Assembly: GCF_019422935.1 (NCBI RefSeq)
Contig: NZ_JAHZCJ010000007.1
Coordinates: forward strand, 153,021-217,020
Direction of reading: 5' to 3'
DNA length: 64,000 nt
From: Desulfovibrio sp.
GTDB lineage: Bacteria > Desulfobacterota > Desulfovibrionia > Desulfovibrionales > Desulfovibrionaceae
Part shown: positions 54,628 through 63,203 of the stretch, in pieces
Layout: each line of letters opens with the position of its first letter
Position numbering within the stretch: position 1 is the first letter of the stretch
The notes under the pieces: generated by a model
Seen by the model: the letters and a program-made list of their open reading frames with translations, nothing else
The model's database searches: none
Told to the model about the DNA's origin: nothing
Made by a program: the position numbers and the translations under genes

Positions 54628-55185
54628 TTACCCCCTGACCTGACGCGGCATCCTGGGCAGGATAAACCGGGTGGAAGGATTAAGGCGCGGCATGGCGGGA
54701 TAGCCAGCCGGATTCTGCACGGCGTTGGTATCGTCAAACTGCTCCAGATCCACAAGCTCCAGCGCGCCAGTGGGGCAACCCTGCACGCAGGCGGGCAACA
54801 GTCCGGCATCGAGGCGCTCATGGCACATGCTGCATTTTTCCGCATGCTTTTCCGCCTTGTTGAAGCGCGGCGCGCCGTAAGGGCAGGAACGGATGCAGTT
54901 GGTGCAGCCGATGCAGGTTTCCTTGTGGTGCACGACCACGCCGTCAGGCCGCTTTTCGTACGAAGACGTCGGGCAGGCATCCATACAGGCGGGATGCTCG
55001 CAATGGTTGCACGCCAGCGAAAGAAAGGCCCTGTCGTGGTGCGGATAAATGGCCTCGTCCAGCGGATACACCTGCCGCCAGACCATGTCCGGCTCCAGCT
55101 GGTTGAAGTTTTTGCAGGCCATGGCGCAAGAGCGGCAGCCAATGCACTTATCCATATCCATCAAGAACGCGCGTCTTTTACTCAT
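54628..55185 (-). CDS. dmsB: DmsB-type four-cluster Fe-S subunit
   Basis: A 185-residue electron-transfer subunit with four 4Fe-4S motifs: CIGCRSCAMACK, CNHCEHPACMDACP, CIGCTNCIRSCP and CSMCHERLDAGLLPACVQGCP. It links the membrane anchor to the molybdenum subunit. Like DmsB it has no signal peptide and should travel with the Tat-exported catalytic subunit. The start codon overlaps the dmsA stop (ATGA). Confidence 0.92.
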   Translation of the reverse strand: MSKRRAFLMDMDKCIGCRSCAMACKNFNQLEPDMVWRQVYPLDEAIYPHHDRAFLSLACNHCEHPACMDACPTSSYEKRPDGVVVHHKETCIGCTNCIRSCPYGAPRFNKAEKHAEKCSMCHERLDAGLLPACVQGCPTGALELVDLEQFDDTNAVQNPAGYPAMPRLNPSTRFILPRMPRQVRG

Positions 55186-57452
55186 GCCAAGCCTCCGCTC
55201 ACCGCAATCACGTCTGCAAACTGATCGTGAATTGCAACACCCGGCGAACCGGTTTTCATGGCCCCCATGTCTGACGAGCAATCGTCCACAAGGTTCTGCA
55301 CGTTAAAGTCCAGCTTGCGGAACCATGCCTCGTACATGACCAGACAATCCGTAGCCACGTTGGTGCTGAGCCGCGCCCGCAGGCGCACCTCGCCGATGCC
55401 GTTGAACACCTTGACCATGCCCATATCCCTGATGCCGCGCTCCTGCGCCGCCTTGGGGTGGATGTAGACATATGGCTCGGGATAGAAGTTTTCCATCCAG
55501 TCCAGGTTGATAAACTGGGAGTGCAGGCCAAACTGCACATGCGGAGTCAGCAGCCGGAACGGCCCGTTGGCCTTGCGCCCTTCCACAAATTCGGGCAGGG
55601 CCTTGAAGCCGTTTTTGGCGCAAAGGTCGGACTTGAACTCGTACTTGCCCGAGGGAGTCTTGAAGGTGCCTTCCGGCCATGCGGCAGATGATTTGCGCTT
55701 GGCCTTGACCGGCCCCTGACGCAGCGCCTCCCAGCTCGGGATGCCAAACAGGTCGTAAATGCCCTTGTTGCATTCCTTTGCCATCCATTCCTTGCCGTCC
55801 ACTTCCTGCGGAAAGGTGCACGACCCGGCTTCCTTGCGGTTCATGGCGCGGGAGAGGGCCGCAGCGATTTCGATGTTCGACCGCGCCTCGTGCATGGGCT
55901 TGATGGCCTGCTCGTTGAGCGAAAGCCAGTAGTGCCAGTAAGATACGTTTATCGTCCATTCCTCAAAAAGCGTTGTCACCGGCAACACGATGTCGGAATG
56001 GCGCACGGTTTCCGTAAAGAACTGCTCAACGGAGACAACCATATCCAGCTTCTTGAAGGCCCGTTCCAGCTTGTTGCGGTCAAAATCCTGCGCAAAAGGA
56101 TTTTTGCAGGATATCCAGAGCATTTTCAGCTCGGGATCTTTGGCATCCAGAATTTCCTGGGCAATCCTGTTGATGTTCAGCGAGCGGTCGGTGTAGGCGG
56201 CCTTCTCCCCGCCGCCAAAGTCAAACTCGCCCTTGGGGCCGCCGCCGCCCACAAAACCATTGGAGCCTGCGGGGCGCTGCTGCGTCATGGCGTGATAGTT
56301 GAACCCCCAGGTTTGCAAATGCCCGTAGCGAGCGCCGCCGCCCTCAACACCCACGTTGCCTGTCATGGCCACAAAGGCATCCACGGCGCGCACCATGGCC
56401 CCGCCGTTGGTGTGGCGCTGCATGCCGTAGCCAATCCACACCGTCGCGGGGTGGGCCGAAGCAAATTCTTCTGTCACCGCGCGGATTTCATGGGCGGGTA
56501 CGCCAGAAACCTGCGCCGCCCACTCCACGGTGACGTTGGCCCGCAGATAGGCCGCAAATTCATCAAAACCCACGGCCCGGTTTTTGACAAAATCCTGATC
56601 TACAAGGCCGGCATCCAGCAGATGCCGGGCCATGCCGAGCGCAAGCGCCCCATCGCCGCCCGCGCGCACCTGCCAGTACACATCCCCCTTGGCCGCAGTC
56701 TGGGTAAAGATGGGGTCAATAACCACCACCTTGGCGCCCTTCTGCCGGGCCTCGTAGATGTACTTCATGGAGTGCATGGAACACCATGCCGGATTTGCGC
56801 CCCACACGATGATGTACTTGGCCTTGACCATGTCTTCCGGATCATTGCACCACATGTCGCCGAAGTCGTAGTTCTGGGCGTCAATGCCCGCAGGCCAGCA
56901 GGGCGTGCCCACAAAACGGCTGGTGTACCCGAGGGAAGACATCATGCCTTCAACACCGTAGTTGGTGATGCCGAAATTGCCGGAATATTTGGTAAGTCCC
57001 AGCCCCAGCAGGTTGCCGTCCTTTTTCTTCAGCTCCAGAATCTTGTCCGAAATCCGGTCCATGGCCTCGTCCCAGCTGATTCTGCGCCAGTTGCCCGAGC
57101 CTCGGCCCTCCTGAATCATGGGATACTTGATGCGGTCAGGGCTGTAGACCCGCCGGGGATAGGAATAGCCCTTTACGCACAAGGCCCCGTGAGTGAAGGT
57201 TGACTCCGGCGCGCCCTCCACAAACTGCACGATGCCGTCCTTGACGTAGGTCTTTATGCTGCATGTATCGTAGCAGTTGCGGGGGCAGGCGTTGCGAAAC
57301 ACCTGATAGGCCGAGGGGTCAAAGGGTTTTGCCTCGCTGCGCGCAGGCAAAAGCAGCGAACCGGAAACACCGCCGAGCGCGCCCGCGGCCCCGGTCGCCA
57401 GCAATCCTTTAAGGAAGCCGCGCCGTTCTTTTGAGCAATCAGATTTATGCAT
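55182..57452 (-). CDS. dmsA: Tat-exported molybdopterin oxidoreductase, DmsA-like
   Basis: A 756-residue catalytic subunit binding bis-MGD and one 4Fe-4S cluster. It has a twin-arginine signal (KERRGFLKG, hydrophobic to about residue 36), then the cluster motif C56-x3-C60-x3-C64 ... C92 (GALCVKG). The MGD-binding segments include IIVWGANPAWC, VVVIDPIFTQTA and the C-terminal RLLTPHVQFGLHSQFINL. The molybdenum ligand is not certain; the cysteine in GTPCWPAG lies in roughly the right region but may not be it. The operon type (DmsABC plus TorD) suggests reduction of an S- or N-oxide or a sulfur anion from menaquinol. The true substrate is unknown and the symbol marks family only. AAGGAG precedes the ATG. 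Confidence 0.85.
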   Translation of the reverse strand: MHKSDCSKERRGFLKGLLATGAAGALGGVSGSLLLPARSEAKPFDPSAYQVFRNACPRNCYDTCSIKTYVKDGIVQFVEGAPESTFTHGALCVKGYSYPRRVYSPDRIKYPMIQEGRGSGNWRRISWDEAMDRISDKILELKKKDGNLLGLGLTKYSGNFGITNYGVEGMMSSLGYTSRFVGTPCWPAGIDAQNYDFGDMWCNDPEDMVKAKYIIVWGANPAWCSMHSMKYIYEARQKGAKVVVIDPIFTQTAAKGDVYWQVRAGGDGALALGMARHLLDAGLVDQDFVKNRAVGFDEFAAYLRANVTVEWAAQVSGVPAHEIRAVTEEFASAHPATVWIGYGMQRHTNGGAMVRAVDAFVAMTGNVGVEGGGARYGHLQTWGFNYHAMTQQRPAGSNGFVGGGGPKGEFDFGGGEKAAYTDRSLNINRIAQEILDAKDPELKMLWISCKNPFAQDFDRNKLERAFKKLDMVVSVEQFFTETVRHSDIVLPVTTLFEEWTINVSYWHYWLSLNEQAIKPMHEARSNIEIAAALSRAMNRKEAGSCTFPQEVDGKEWMAKECNKGIYDLFGIPSWEALRQGPVKAKRKSSAAWPEGTFKTPSGKYEFKSDLCAKNGFKALPEFVEGRKANGPFRLLTPHVQFGLHSQFINLDWMENFYPEPYVYIHPKAAQERGIRDMGMVKVFNGIGEVRLRARLSTNVATDCLVMYEAWFRKLDFNVQNLVDDCSSDMGAMKTGSPGVAIHDQFADVIAVSGGLA

Positions 57453-58008
57453 ACATACTCCTTTGCGTGCAATGACACAGCCAATATTCAAGACAGCGCA
57501 GGGCAGCCTGCATTGCGGGCGTGGGCGCGTCCGCCTTGCGTGCCCTTTCCACAAAAGCGGGAAGCCACCGCGCCATGTGCTCATCCACAAGCCAGGCAAG
57601 GGCCTCACGGGCATGGACGCGCAGAGGGGCGCCGCACTCGGGGCGCAAGAGCAAGGTCAGCATAGTCCAGGCTTCCAGCTCGCAGGCGATAAAGTCGTCC
57701 GGCTGACCCTCCGGCGCGGCAAGGCCAAGGGCTTGCAGCATTTCGCGCATATCTGTTGCGGCATTGCCCATAAGTCGGGGTTCCGCTTCCAGATACACCG
57801 AGGCGTAGGGCGGCGCAGGCACGGCCTGCGGCCCCACAAACAGCCGGTTAAAGGCGTACTCTTCCGCCTGCCAGTTTATGCTGTCGGGCAGGATTTCCAC
57901 GGGCGCAAAGCGCGTGGCCGCCGCAGCCAGCGCCTCAGCATCCTTGCTGCTGAAAAAGTCGCGCAAGGCCTGAGCCAGGGTCTGCATTTCTGGTAATGAT
58001 GGGGACAT
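57445..58008 (-). CDS. TorD/DmsD-type molybdoenzyme chaperone
   Basis: A 187-residue all-helical protein of the TorD family, which binds the Tat signal of the molybdoenzyme and helps insert the cofactor. Features are the N-terminal helical region, EEYAFNRLFVGPQAVPAPPYASVYLE (close to the family YNRLFVGPxxxxxPPYES pattern) and the C-terminal helix. It is the first gene of the operon and overlaps dmsA by 8 bases, so chaperone and target are made together. A strong palindrome lies upstream. Confidence 0.88.
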   Translation of the reverse strand: MSPSLPEMQTLAQALRDFFSSKDAEALAAAATRFAPVEILPDSINWQAEEYAFNRLFVGPQAVPAPPYASVYLEAEPRLMGNAATDMREMLQALGLAAPEGQPDDFIACELEAWTMLTLLLRPECGAPLRVHAREALAWLVDEHMARWLPAFVERARKADAPTPAMQAALRCLEYWLCHCTQRSMYA

Positions 58009-58115
58009 TCAAGCCTCCGGGCAGGACGCCCCACGCGGGGCATCACGAGCATTTTGATACGTTATTAAAATGCCCGCTCTGTGTGCAGTGCGCCAGAGTG
58101 AATGTTTGGTGAGAG

Positions 58116-58146
58116 ATCGGGTATGCAGCTATACCCGATTAATCGG
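58116..58146. promoter_or_regulatory. Palindromic operator upstream of the torD-dmsABC operon
   Basis: A perfect dyad with 9-base arms, ATCGGGTAT (58116-58124) and ATACCCGAT (58131-58139) around GCAGCT, runs into a second palindrome CCGATTAATCGG (58135-58146). It lies 108 bases upstream of the torD start in the 211-base gap below the LuxR-type gene, a usual activator position. Binding by that regulator is inferred from adjacency. Confidence 0.6.
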
Positions 58147-58189
58147 CATTGGGTAGGAAGGGAAAAATGAAGGAGCGAAATGAAGAGAA

Positions 58190-58213
58190 GCCGGACTGCG
58201 GATGCAATCCGGC
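58190..58213 (-). terminator. Hairpin after the PAS-LuxR regulator gene
   Basis: Ten-base arms with one mismatch (GCCGGATTGC and GCAGTCCGGC on the minus strand), a 4-base loop and the pyrimidine-rich tail TTCTCTTCATTT. It lies just beyond the stop codon. Confidence 0.6.
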
Positions 58214-58219
58214 AGAGCC

Positions 58220-59644
58220 TCAGGCCTGACTGGTAATCAGGTACATGGCAAGCTGGGTATCGTGCCCGCGCACGCCAAGCTTGCGCCGGATGTTTCTGCG
58301 GTGGGTCTGCACAGTTTCCGGCGAAATGCGCAGGATGGCGGCAATCTCCTTGGTCGTGCGCCCGGTCTGGATCCACTGGCAGATTTTAAGCTCGGCGAGG
58401 GTCAGCTTGCTCAGCCCCTTGTCTTTAACCAGCTGCTCCTGCGCGGAACCTGTGCCTCCAAGGATGCGCTCAAGCTGCTCGCGCGCAAGCTCGATTCCCT
58501 GTTTGCGGGCTGTGGCATCCTGCTCCCTGCCCAGCTCCGCCAGGGCGGGCCACAGAAAGCTGCGCACGTTTTCGGCCAGCTCATCGCTCTGCTGGCAGCG
58601 CTCTTCCTCAACATGCCGCAGCACGTTGCGCAGGGTGATGTTCAGCTCTTCAAGACGCTGCTTTTCCTGCTGAAGATCCTGCGTTTGCCGCTGCACCGCG
58701 TCTTCAAGCATTTCCCTGTGCAACACGTGCGGCGTTATGTTGTTCAGCAGGAGCAAGAAGTCGCCGGAGCTTGCCATGCTCAGGTCCCCCAACGAAGCCA
58801 TGGAAAGCCGGAACACCAAGCCATTGCCGAAGGGGGAAATTTCGACGGTCTGCCCCACCTTGTAGCGGGCAAAAAATGTTTTTGCGTCTGATTCTTCCAG
58901 ACCAAGCGCATCCCAGATGTATTTGCCTTCAAGGTTCTCGCCCGCATACTGCCGCAAGGAGCGGTTGGCGGTGACTATGCGGCAGGCGGAATCCATGACC
59001 AGCACACCGTCGGACGTGGCGTTGAACACGTTTTCAAAGCGGCACTTTTCCACGGTCAGCAGGCGAAACAGCTCGTCCTGATCAATGGAGTGGGCGCTCT
59101 GGGCGGCCTGCATGCAGGCTTCCATCCACACTATTTCAAAAGCCTGACTGTAAACCTCCACCAGCCGCGCGGCCAGGGCCGCTGCGCGCTCCGTTACCTC
59201 AGGCGCGAGGCGCGGCAGGGCCTCAAGGGCATCCTGCACCGCCAGAGTGAAGGTCTTGTAGCAACCCAGAAACATACTGCTGGTGATGCCCCGTCGCAAA
59301 TGACGCAGACCCGAGCTTTTCAGCGCATCGGCCCAGCCGTCGGCATTGGTGCGCAGCATTTCGAACGAAGGCGGCGTGTTGCGGTCGGCATGGCCTTTCA
59401 CCGCGTCCAGCAGTCCGTCGCAGGAGGTCATGCAGTCTTCCCGCCTGGCCGTGGTGAAGGACAGGTAGCCCGCAGCCTTCATGCGCAGTGTCCACTGCCC
59501 GAGAAAGACTTCGGCGCAGTCGTCAAAGTGGTTCACCGCGCCAAGCGCGCACCGCCACTCTTCGCCGCTCAGGTCAAAAAGACCGGAAGACGCATTCTGC
59601 TCCGCTAGGTGGGATGTATGACTATCGGGGGTCGCTTTTGACAT
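58220..59644 (-). CDS. PAS-domain LuxR-type transcriptional regulator
   Basis: A 474-residue one-component regulator. Residues 1-190 are helical and unassigned. A PAS domain follows (about 200-310: FENVFNATSDGVLVMDSACRI), then a coiled coil (about 315-360) and a C-terminal LuxR/GerE helix-turn-helix (LTLAELKICQWIQTGRTTKE, then TVQTHRRNIRRKLGV). There is no receiver domain and no membrane segment, so the signal is sensed inside the cell. It is transcribed in the same direction as the adjacent torD-dmsABC operon and is its likely regulator. The start at 59644 (MSKATPD) has AAGG 6 bases upstream; ATGs at 59662 and 59716 are alternatives. The PAS part contains a short repeat, LSMASLGD/LSMASSGD. 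Confidence 0.85.
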   Translation of the reverse strand: MSKATPDSHTSHLAEQNASSGLFDLSGEEWRCALGAVNHFDDCAEVFLGQWTLRMKAAGYLSFTTARREDCMTSCDGLLDAVKGHADRNTPPSFEMLRTNADGWADALKSSGLRHLRRGITSSMFLGCYKTFTLAVQDALEALPRLAPEVTERAAALAARLVEVYSQAFEIVWMEACMQAAQSAHSIDQDELFRLLTVEKCRFENVFNATSDGVLVMDSACRIVTANRSLRQYAGENLEGKYIWDALGLEESDAKTFFARYKVGQTVEISPFGNGLVFRLSMASLGDLSMASSGDFLLLLNNITPHVLHREMLEDAVQRQTQDLQQEKQRLEELNITLRNVLRHVEEERCQQSDELAENVRSFLWPALAELGREQDATARKQGIELAREQLERILGGTGSAQEQLVKDKGLSKLTLAELKICQWIQTGRTTKEIAAILRISPETVQTHRRNIRRKLGVRGHDTQLAMYLITSQA

Positions 59645-59767
59645 GGCTGCCTTAACGCGCATGGGGCTTGCAAAAAGGGCTACGCGGGATTCAGGGCAAG
59701 GACTGGTTGCGGGCATGGGACGGGGGCGCACGAGATAAATGGAGACTGGAAGCGGCACACTAATAAA

Positions 59768-59797
59768 AATGTGACGCACATTCACTCTTTCTGTCAA
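59768..59797 (-). promoter_or_regulatory. Promoter with palindrome of the PAS-LuxR regulator gene
   Basis: On the minus strand a perfect -35 TTGACA (59797-59792) is followed, where the -10 should lie, by the palindrome AATGTG-CGT-CACATT (59782-59768) and no good -10. This suggests a regulated promoter. The remaining stretch 59645-59975 has no supported gene. Confidence 0.45.
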
Positions 59798-59975
59798 GAG
59801 CGTGAAAGGGCAGACCGAGCGCGGCATGGCGAAGGGCTGGCAATAAAAGCAGTTACGGGCGCTGCCGCCCATATGCATGGCAGGGAGGAAAGGGCATAAG
59901 GAGGACAAGCACAGGTTACGTGCAGTCCTGCACCACTAAGGGGGGAGAACGGGGGAAAGAAACAGCCAAGAAACA

Positions 59976-60010
59976 GAAAAAGGACTCATGCAAATCATGC
60001 ATAAGTCCTT
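59976..60010 (-). terminator. Terminator of tRNA-Phe
   Basis: Thirteen-base arms with one mismatch (59980-59992 and 59998-60010), a 5-base loop and, on the minus strand, a TTTTTC tail. It lies 11 bases after the tRNA 3' end. Confidence 0.85.
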
Positions 60011-60020
60011 GAAATCTATA

Positions 60021-60096
60021 TGGTGCCGAGGGACAGAATTGAACTGCCGACACGGGGATTTTCAGTCCCCTGCTCTACCAACTGAGCTACCTCGGC
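60021..60096 (-). tRNA. tRNA-Phe (anticodon GAA)
   Basis: A 76-base minus-strand tRNA. The 5' acceptor arm GCCGAGG pairs with the 3' CCTCGGC before A-CCA. It has a D arm AGCTCAGTTGGTAGAGC, anticodon arm GGGGACTGAAAATCCCC with GAA in the loop, and a T arm with TTCAATT. The CCA end is encoded. Confidence 0.97.
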
Positions 60097-60268
60097 CCAT
60101 TAGGGCTTGCCGCCAGAGCGTTTGCTCTTTCACAGCGGCTGGAAAAGTCTTCTATCTACTTGCGCTGACTTTGGCAAGCTTTTTTTTAAGAATTTTGTAC
60201 AACGGCTTGAAATATGGCTTTCTTCCGGCCATACTTCCCCCGTCAACAGATCAAATCAAGGATTTATC

Positions 60269-61663
60269 GTGCCTTTTCACAGCCCCATCCCCCCAACATT
60301 GCGGGATCTCGATGCCCTGCGCAACATTGGCGTCAAGCGCGTCATCATGCAGGCCCTTGTTACCGGCGGCGTCACTGGCGGCGTTATCGGCCTTTTTCGC
60401 CTTGCTTACGACCACATCAACGCCGCGCTTGTGCACACCATACGCCAGCACGACCTTTATGACCCTGTTGCGGCTGCCTGGATTTTCGGCGGCTTGGCGA
60501 TCTTGGCTCTGCTGGCACTGCTGGCCCTGCGCCTTGAACCCCTTGTGAGCGGCAGTGGCATTCCGCAGGTGGAGCTGATGGTGCGCGGGCAGATGCGCAT
60601 GAACTGGCTGCGCGTGCTGCTGTGCAAATTTGGCGGAACCCTCGTTTCGCTCAGCGGCGGCCTGTCTGTGGGCCGCGAGGGGCCTTCCATCATGATGGGC
60701 GCGGCCGTGGGGGCTGGCGTGGGGCACCTGTGGGGCGAGCGCAGTGGGCAGAGCCTGCCGCGTTATCTTGTGGGGGGCAGCGTTGCCGGGCTTGCCGCCG
60801 CCTTTGGCGCGCCCCTGGCGGGCATGTTCTTTGCGTTTGAAGAAATGAAAACCATCCTCAGCGCCCCCATGCTGCTGTTTACGGGCGTGTGCGCCCTTGC
60901 CGCATGGTTTGTGGTGCAGGTTCTGCTCGGATTCGGCCTGGTGTTCCCCTTTGCGCAACAGCCCTTTATCCACTGGACGCAGTGGTGGGTCATCCCCTTT
61001 GTCGGCATTGCCATGGGCGTTCTGGGCGCTTTTTATAATCTGATACTGCTGCGCCTCACCCATTGGGCCGACCACAGCCCCCTGATGCCCCGCCCCTTGC
61101 GCGTGCTCCTGCCCTTCATGCTGGCGGGCGCGCTGCTTTATCTATGCCCGCAGGTGCTTGTGGGCATTGGCTTCAGCACCTTGCAGCTTGAGAGCCTGCC
61201 CCTGCCCTTGCTGGGCCTCTTTGGCCTGCTGGCGGTAAAGATGGCCTTTTCATGGATAAGCTTTGCCTCCGGCGTTTCCGGCGGCCTGCTGATGCCCGTA
61301 CTGCTCATGGGTTCCATTGGCGGGGCATGCATGGCCTCGGGCCTGCAATCTGCCGGAATTATCAGCCCGGAGCAGACCGCCACAGTGCTGACCCTCGGCA
61401 TGACAGGCCTTTTTGCCGGTTCCGTGCGCGCGCCGCTGACCGGCGCATTTTTGCTGCTTGAAATGACAGGATCGTTCCACAACATCCCCACGGTGGTGCT
61501 CACGGCTTATATTGCCGCCTTCACCGCCAATGCCTTGCGCTCCGAACCTGTGTACGACAGCCTGCGCGCCCGCTGCCTTGATCTGGCTGGCGCGGCAGCC
61601 CCAAGCGACAAAAATGGCAATGATACCGATGCGTCAGGCAACGCAACACAACTGCAAAAATGA
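60269..61663 (+). CDS. ClC-family chloride channel/antiporter
   Basis: A 464-residue membrane protein with the three anion-pathway motifs in order: GSGIPQ, GREGPS (with the gating glutamate) and GLFAGSVRAPLTG. The glutamate pair in FAFEEMKT matches the proton glutamate of the E. coli H+/Cl- antiporter, so exchange rather than channel action is likely. No CBS domains follow. The start is GTG at 60269 with AAGGA 6 bases upstream; open frame to 60107 has no ribosome site and runs up to the tRNA. Single gene. Confidence 0.9.
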   Translation: MPFHSPIPPTLRDLDALRNIGVKRVIMQALVTGGVTGGVIGLFRLAYDHINAALVHTIRQHDLYDPVAAAWIFGGLAILALLALLALRLEPLVSGSGIPQVELMVRGQMRMNWLRVLLCKFGGTLVSLSGGLSVGREGPSIMMGAAVGAGVGHLWGERSGQSLPRYLVGGSVAGLAAAFGAPLAGMFFAFEEMKTILSAPMLLFTGVCALAAWFVVQVLLGFGLVFPFAQQPFIHWTQWWVIPFVGIAMGVLGAFYNLILLRLTHWADHSPLMPRPLRVLLPFMLAGALLYLCPQVLVGIGFSTLQLESLPLPLLGLFGLLAVKMAFSWISFASGVSGGLLMPVLLMGSIGGACMASGLQSAGIISPEQTATVLTLGMTGLFAGSVRAPLTGAFLLLEMTGSFHNIPTVVLTAYIAAFTANALRSEPVYDSLRARCLDLAGAAAPSDKNGNDTDASGNATQLQK

Positions 61664-61811
61664 AAGGTCGTGCAAAAGGGGCACGATGCCGCAAAAAATT
61701 TATTCATATAACTATTTGTTATGTTTGAATTTTTAAAAAAATGCTTGCGTTTTGGAATTGGAGTGTCTATGTTCACCAATTGCAAAACCAACCGCGCCCC
61801 ATGGAGTAGGT

Positions 61812-63077
61812 ATGACCCGTAAAGACCGCACAGAAGGCATATACAGCCGCCGAGAAGTACTGGACGAAAGTGAGCGTCGCCAGTACTGCCTTATTCAGCT
61901 CAAAGATTTGCTCTCCTACGCATACCGCTATTCAGAAGACGTTAAAAAACGCTTCGACCGTGCGCAGTTCAATGTGGAGAAATTCAAAACACTTACCGAT
62001 ATAAAGCACATTCCCATCCTGAAGAAGAAAGAACTTATCTTCCTTCAGTCCATGGGGCCGCGCCTGGGCGGTCTGCTGACCAAGGATATCGGCGAGCTCA
62101 AGCGCATCTTTTTGTCGCCTGGGCCCATCTTCGATCCCGAAGACCGTGGAGAAGACTACTGGGGTTACACCGAAGCCTTCTATTCCGTTGGCTTCCGCCC
62201 CGGCGATGCCGTGCAGAACACGTTCAACTACCAGTTGACGCCCGCTGGCCTCATGTTTGAAGAGCCGCTGCGCAACCTGGGCTGCGCGGTTATTCCCGCC
62301 GGCCCCACAGACGCCGCCACCCAGCTCGACATCATGCAGAAGCTGCGCGTCTCCGGCTATGTGGGCACGCCCAGCTTTCTCATGCACCTTGCGCAAAAGG
62401 CCGAAGAAAAAGGCCTTAACCTGCGCAAGGATCTTTTCCTCGAAGTGGCCTTTGTCACCGGCGAGCGCCTGTCTGAAAAGATGCGCTCCCAGATGGAAAA
62501 GAAGTACGACCTCGTCATGCGTCAGGGCTACGGCACCGCCGACGTGGGCTGCATCGGCTACGAATGCTTCCACAAAACCGGCCTGCACATTGCCAACCGC
62601 TGCTACGTGGAAATCTGCCATCCTGACACGGGCATCCCGCTGAAGGACGGCGAAGTGGGCGAAATCGTGGTGACGGCCTTCAACAAGACCTACCCGCTCA
62701 TCCGCCTTGCCACGGGCGACCTTTCGTACATTGACCGCAGCCCCTGCGCCTGCGGCCGCACCAGCCCGCGCCTTGGCAGCATTGTGGGCCGCGTGGACAC
62801 CACCGCCCGCATCATGGGCATGTTTGTGTACCCGCATCAGGTTGAACAGGTCATGAGCCGCTTTGAAGAAATCAAACGTTGGCAGATCGAAGTCACCAAC
62901 CCCGGCGGCATCGACGAAATGACCCTGTTTGTGGAAACCAGCGGCTTCAAGCGCGAAGAAGAGCTGCTGCACCAGTTCCGCGAAAAGATCAAACTGCGCC
63001 CCGAACTGCGCGTGCTGGCTCCCGGCAGCCTGCCCCCGCAGATCAGACCCATCGAAGACAAGCGTCACTGGGATTAA
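61812..63077 (+). CDS. Phenylacetate-CoA ligase-like acyl-adenylate enzyme
   Basis: A 421-residue ANL-superfamily enzyme of the PaaK branch, which makes acyl-CoA from an aromatic or other carboxylate with ATP via the acyl-AMP. It shows YSVGFRPGDAVQNTFNYQLTP, QGYGTADVGCIGYE (adenylate binding), LIRLATGDLSYI, CGRTSPRLGSIVGRVDTTARI and the C-terminal hinge domain ending DKRHWD. The expected P-loop-like SSGTTG is replaced by FLSPGPIFDPE, a known variation in many PaaK paralogues of sulfate reducers. The substrate is unknown. The start at 61812 follows GGAGTAGGT. No aromatic pathway genes are nearby, so it may serve indolepyruvate/phenylacetate use or another acid. Confidence 0.85.
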   Translation: MTRKDRTEGIYSRREVLDESERRQYCLIQLKDLLSYAYRYSEDVKKRFDRAQFNVEKFKTLTDIKHIPILKKKELIFLQSMGPRLGGLLTKDIGELKRIFLSPGPIFDPEDRGEDYWGYTEAFYSVGFRPGDAVQNTFNYQLTPAGLMFEEPLRNLGCAVIPAGPTDAATQLDIMQKLRVSGYVGTPSFLMHLAQKAEEKGLNLRKDLFLEVAFVTGERLSEKMRSQMEKKYDLVMRQGYGTADVGCIGYECFHKTGLHIANRCYVEICHPDTGIPLKDGEVGEIVVTAFNKTYPLIRLATGDLSYIDRSPCACGRTSPRLGSIVGRVDTTARIMGMFVYPHQVEQVMSRFEEIKRWQIEVTNPGGIDEMTLFVETSGFKREEELLHQFREKIKLRPELRVLAPGSLPPQIRPIEDKRHWD

Positions 63078-63093
63078 CCCGCAGATATACGCA

Positions 63094-63126
63094 ACAAGCC
63101 CGGCCAAAAGCCGGGCTTGTTTTTTG
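63094..63126 (+). terminator. Terminator of the CoA ligase gene
   Basis: A perfect 11-base stem (ACAAGCCCGGC with its complement, 63094-63104 and 63110-63120), a 5-base loop and a run of six T, 17 bases after the stop. Confidence 0.9.
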
Positions 63127-63203
63127 GCAATTCTAAAGGAATCGCAAAGGGCGTGGAAAAAGAAGCAGAACACTTTTCCACACTGCAATTTTTACAGTTT
63201 ACT

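Noticed and set aside
53835..55142. 435-codon version of the DmsC frame
   Set aside because: The extra N-terminal part lies within dmsB in another frame; the family start MHYEFPLVFF is at 54623.
59988..60548. Plus-strand frame crossing the tRNA-Phe gene
   Set aside because: It overlaps a well-folded tRNA and the true start region of the ClC gene in another frame.
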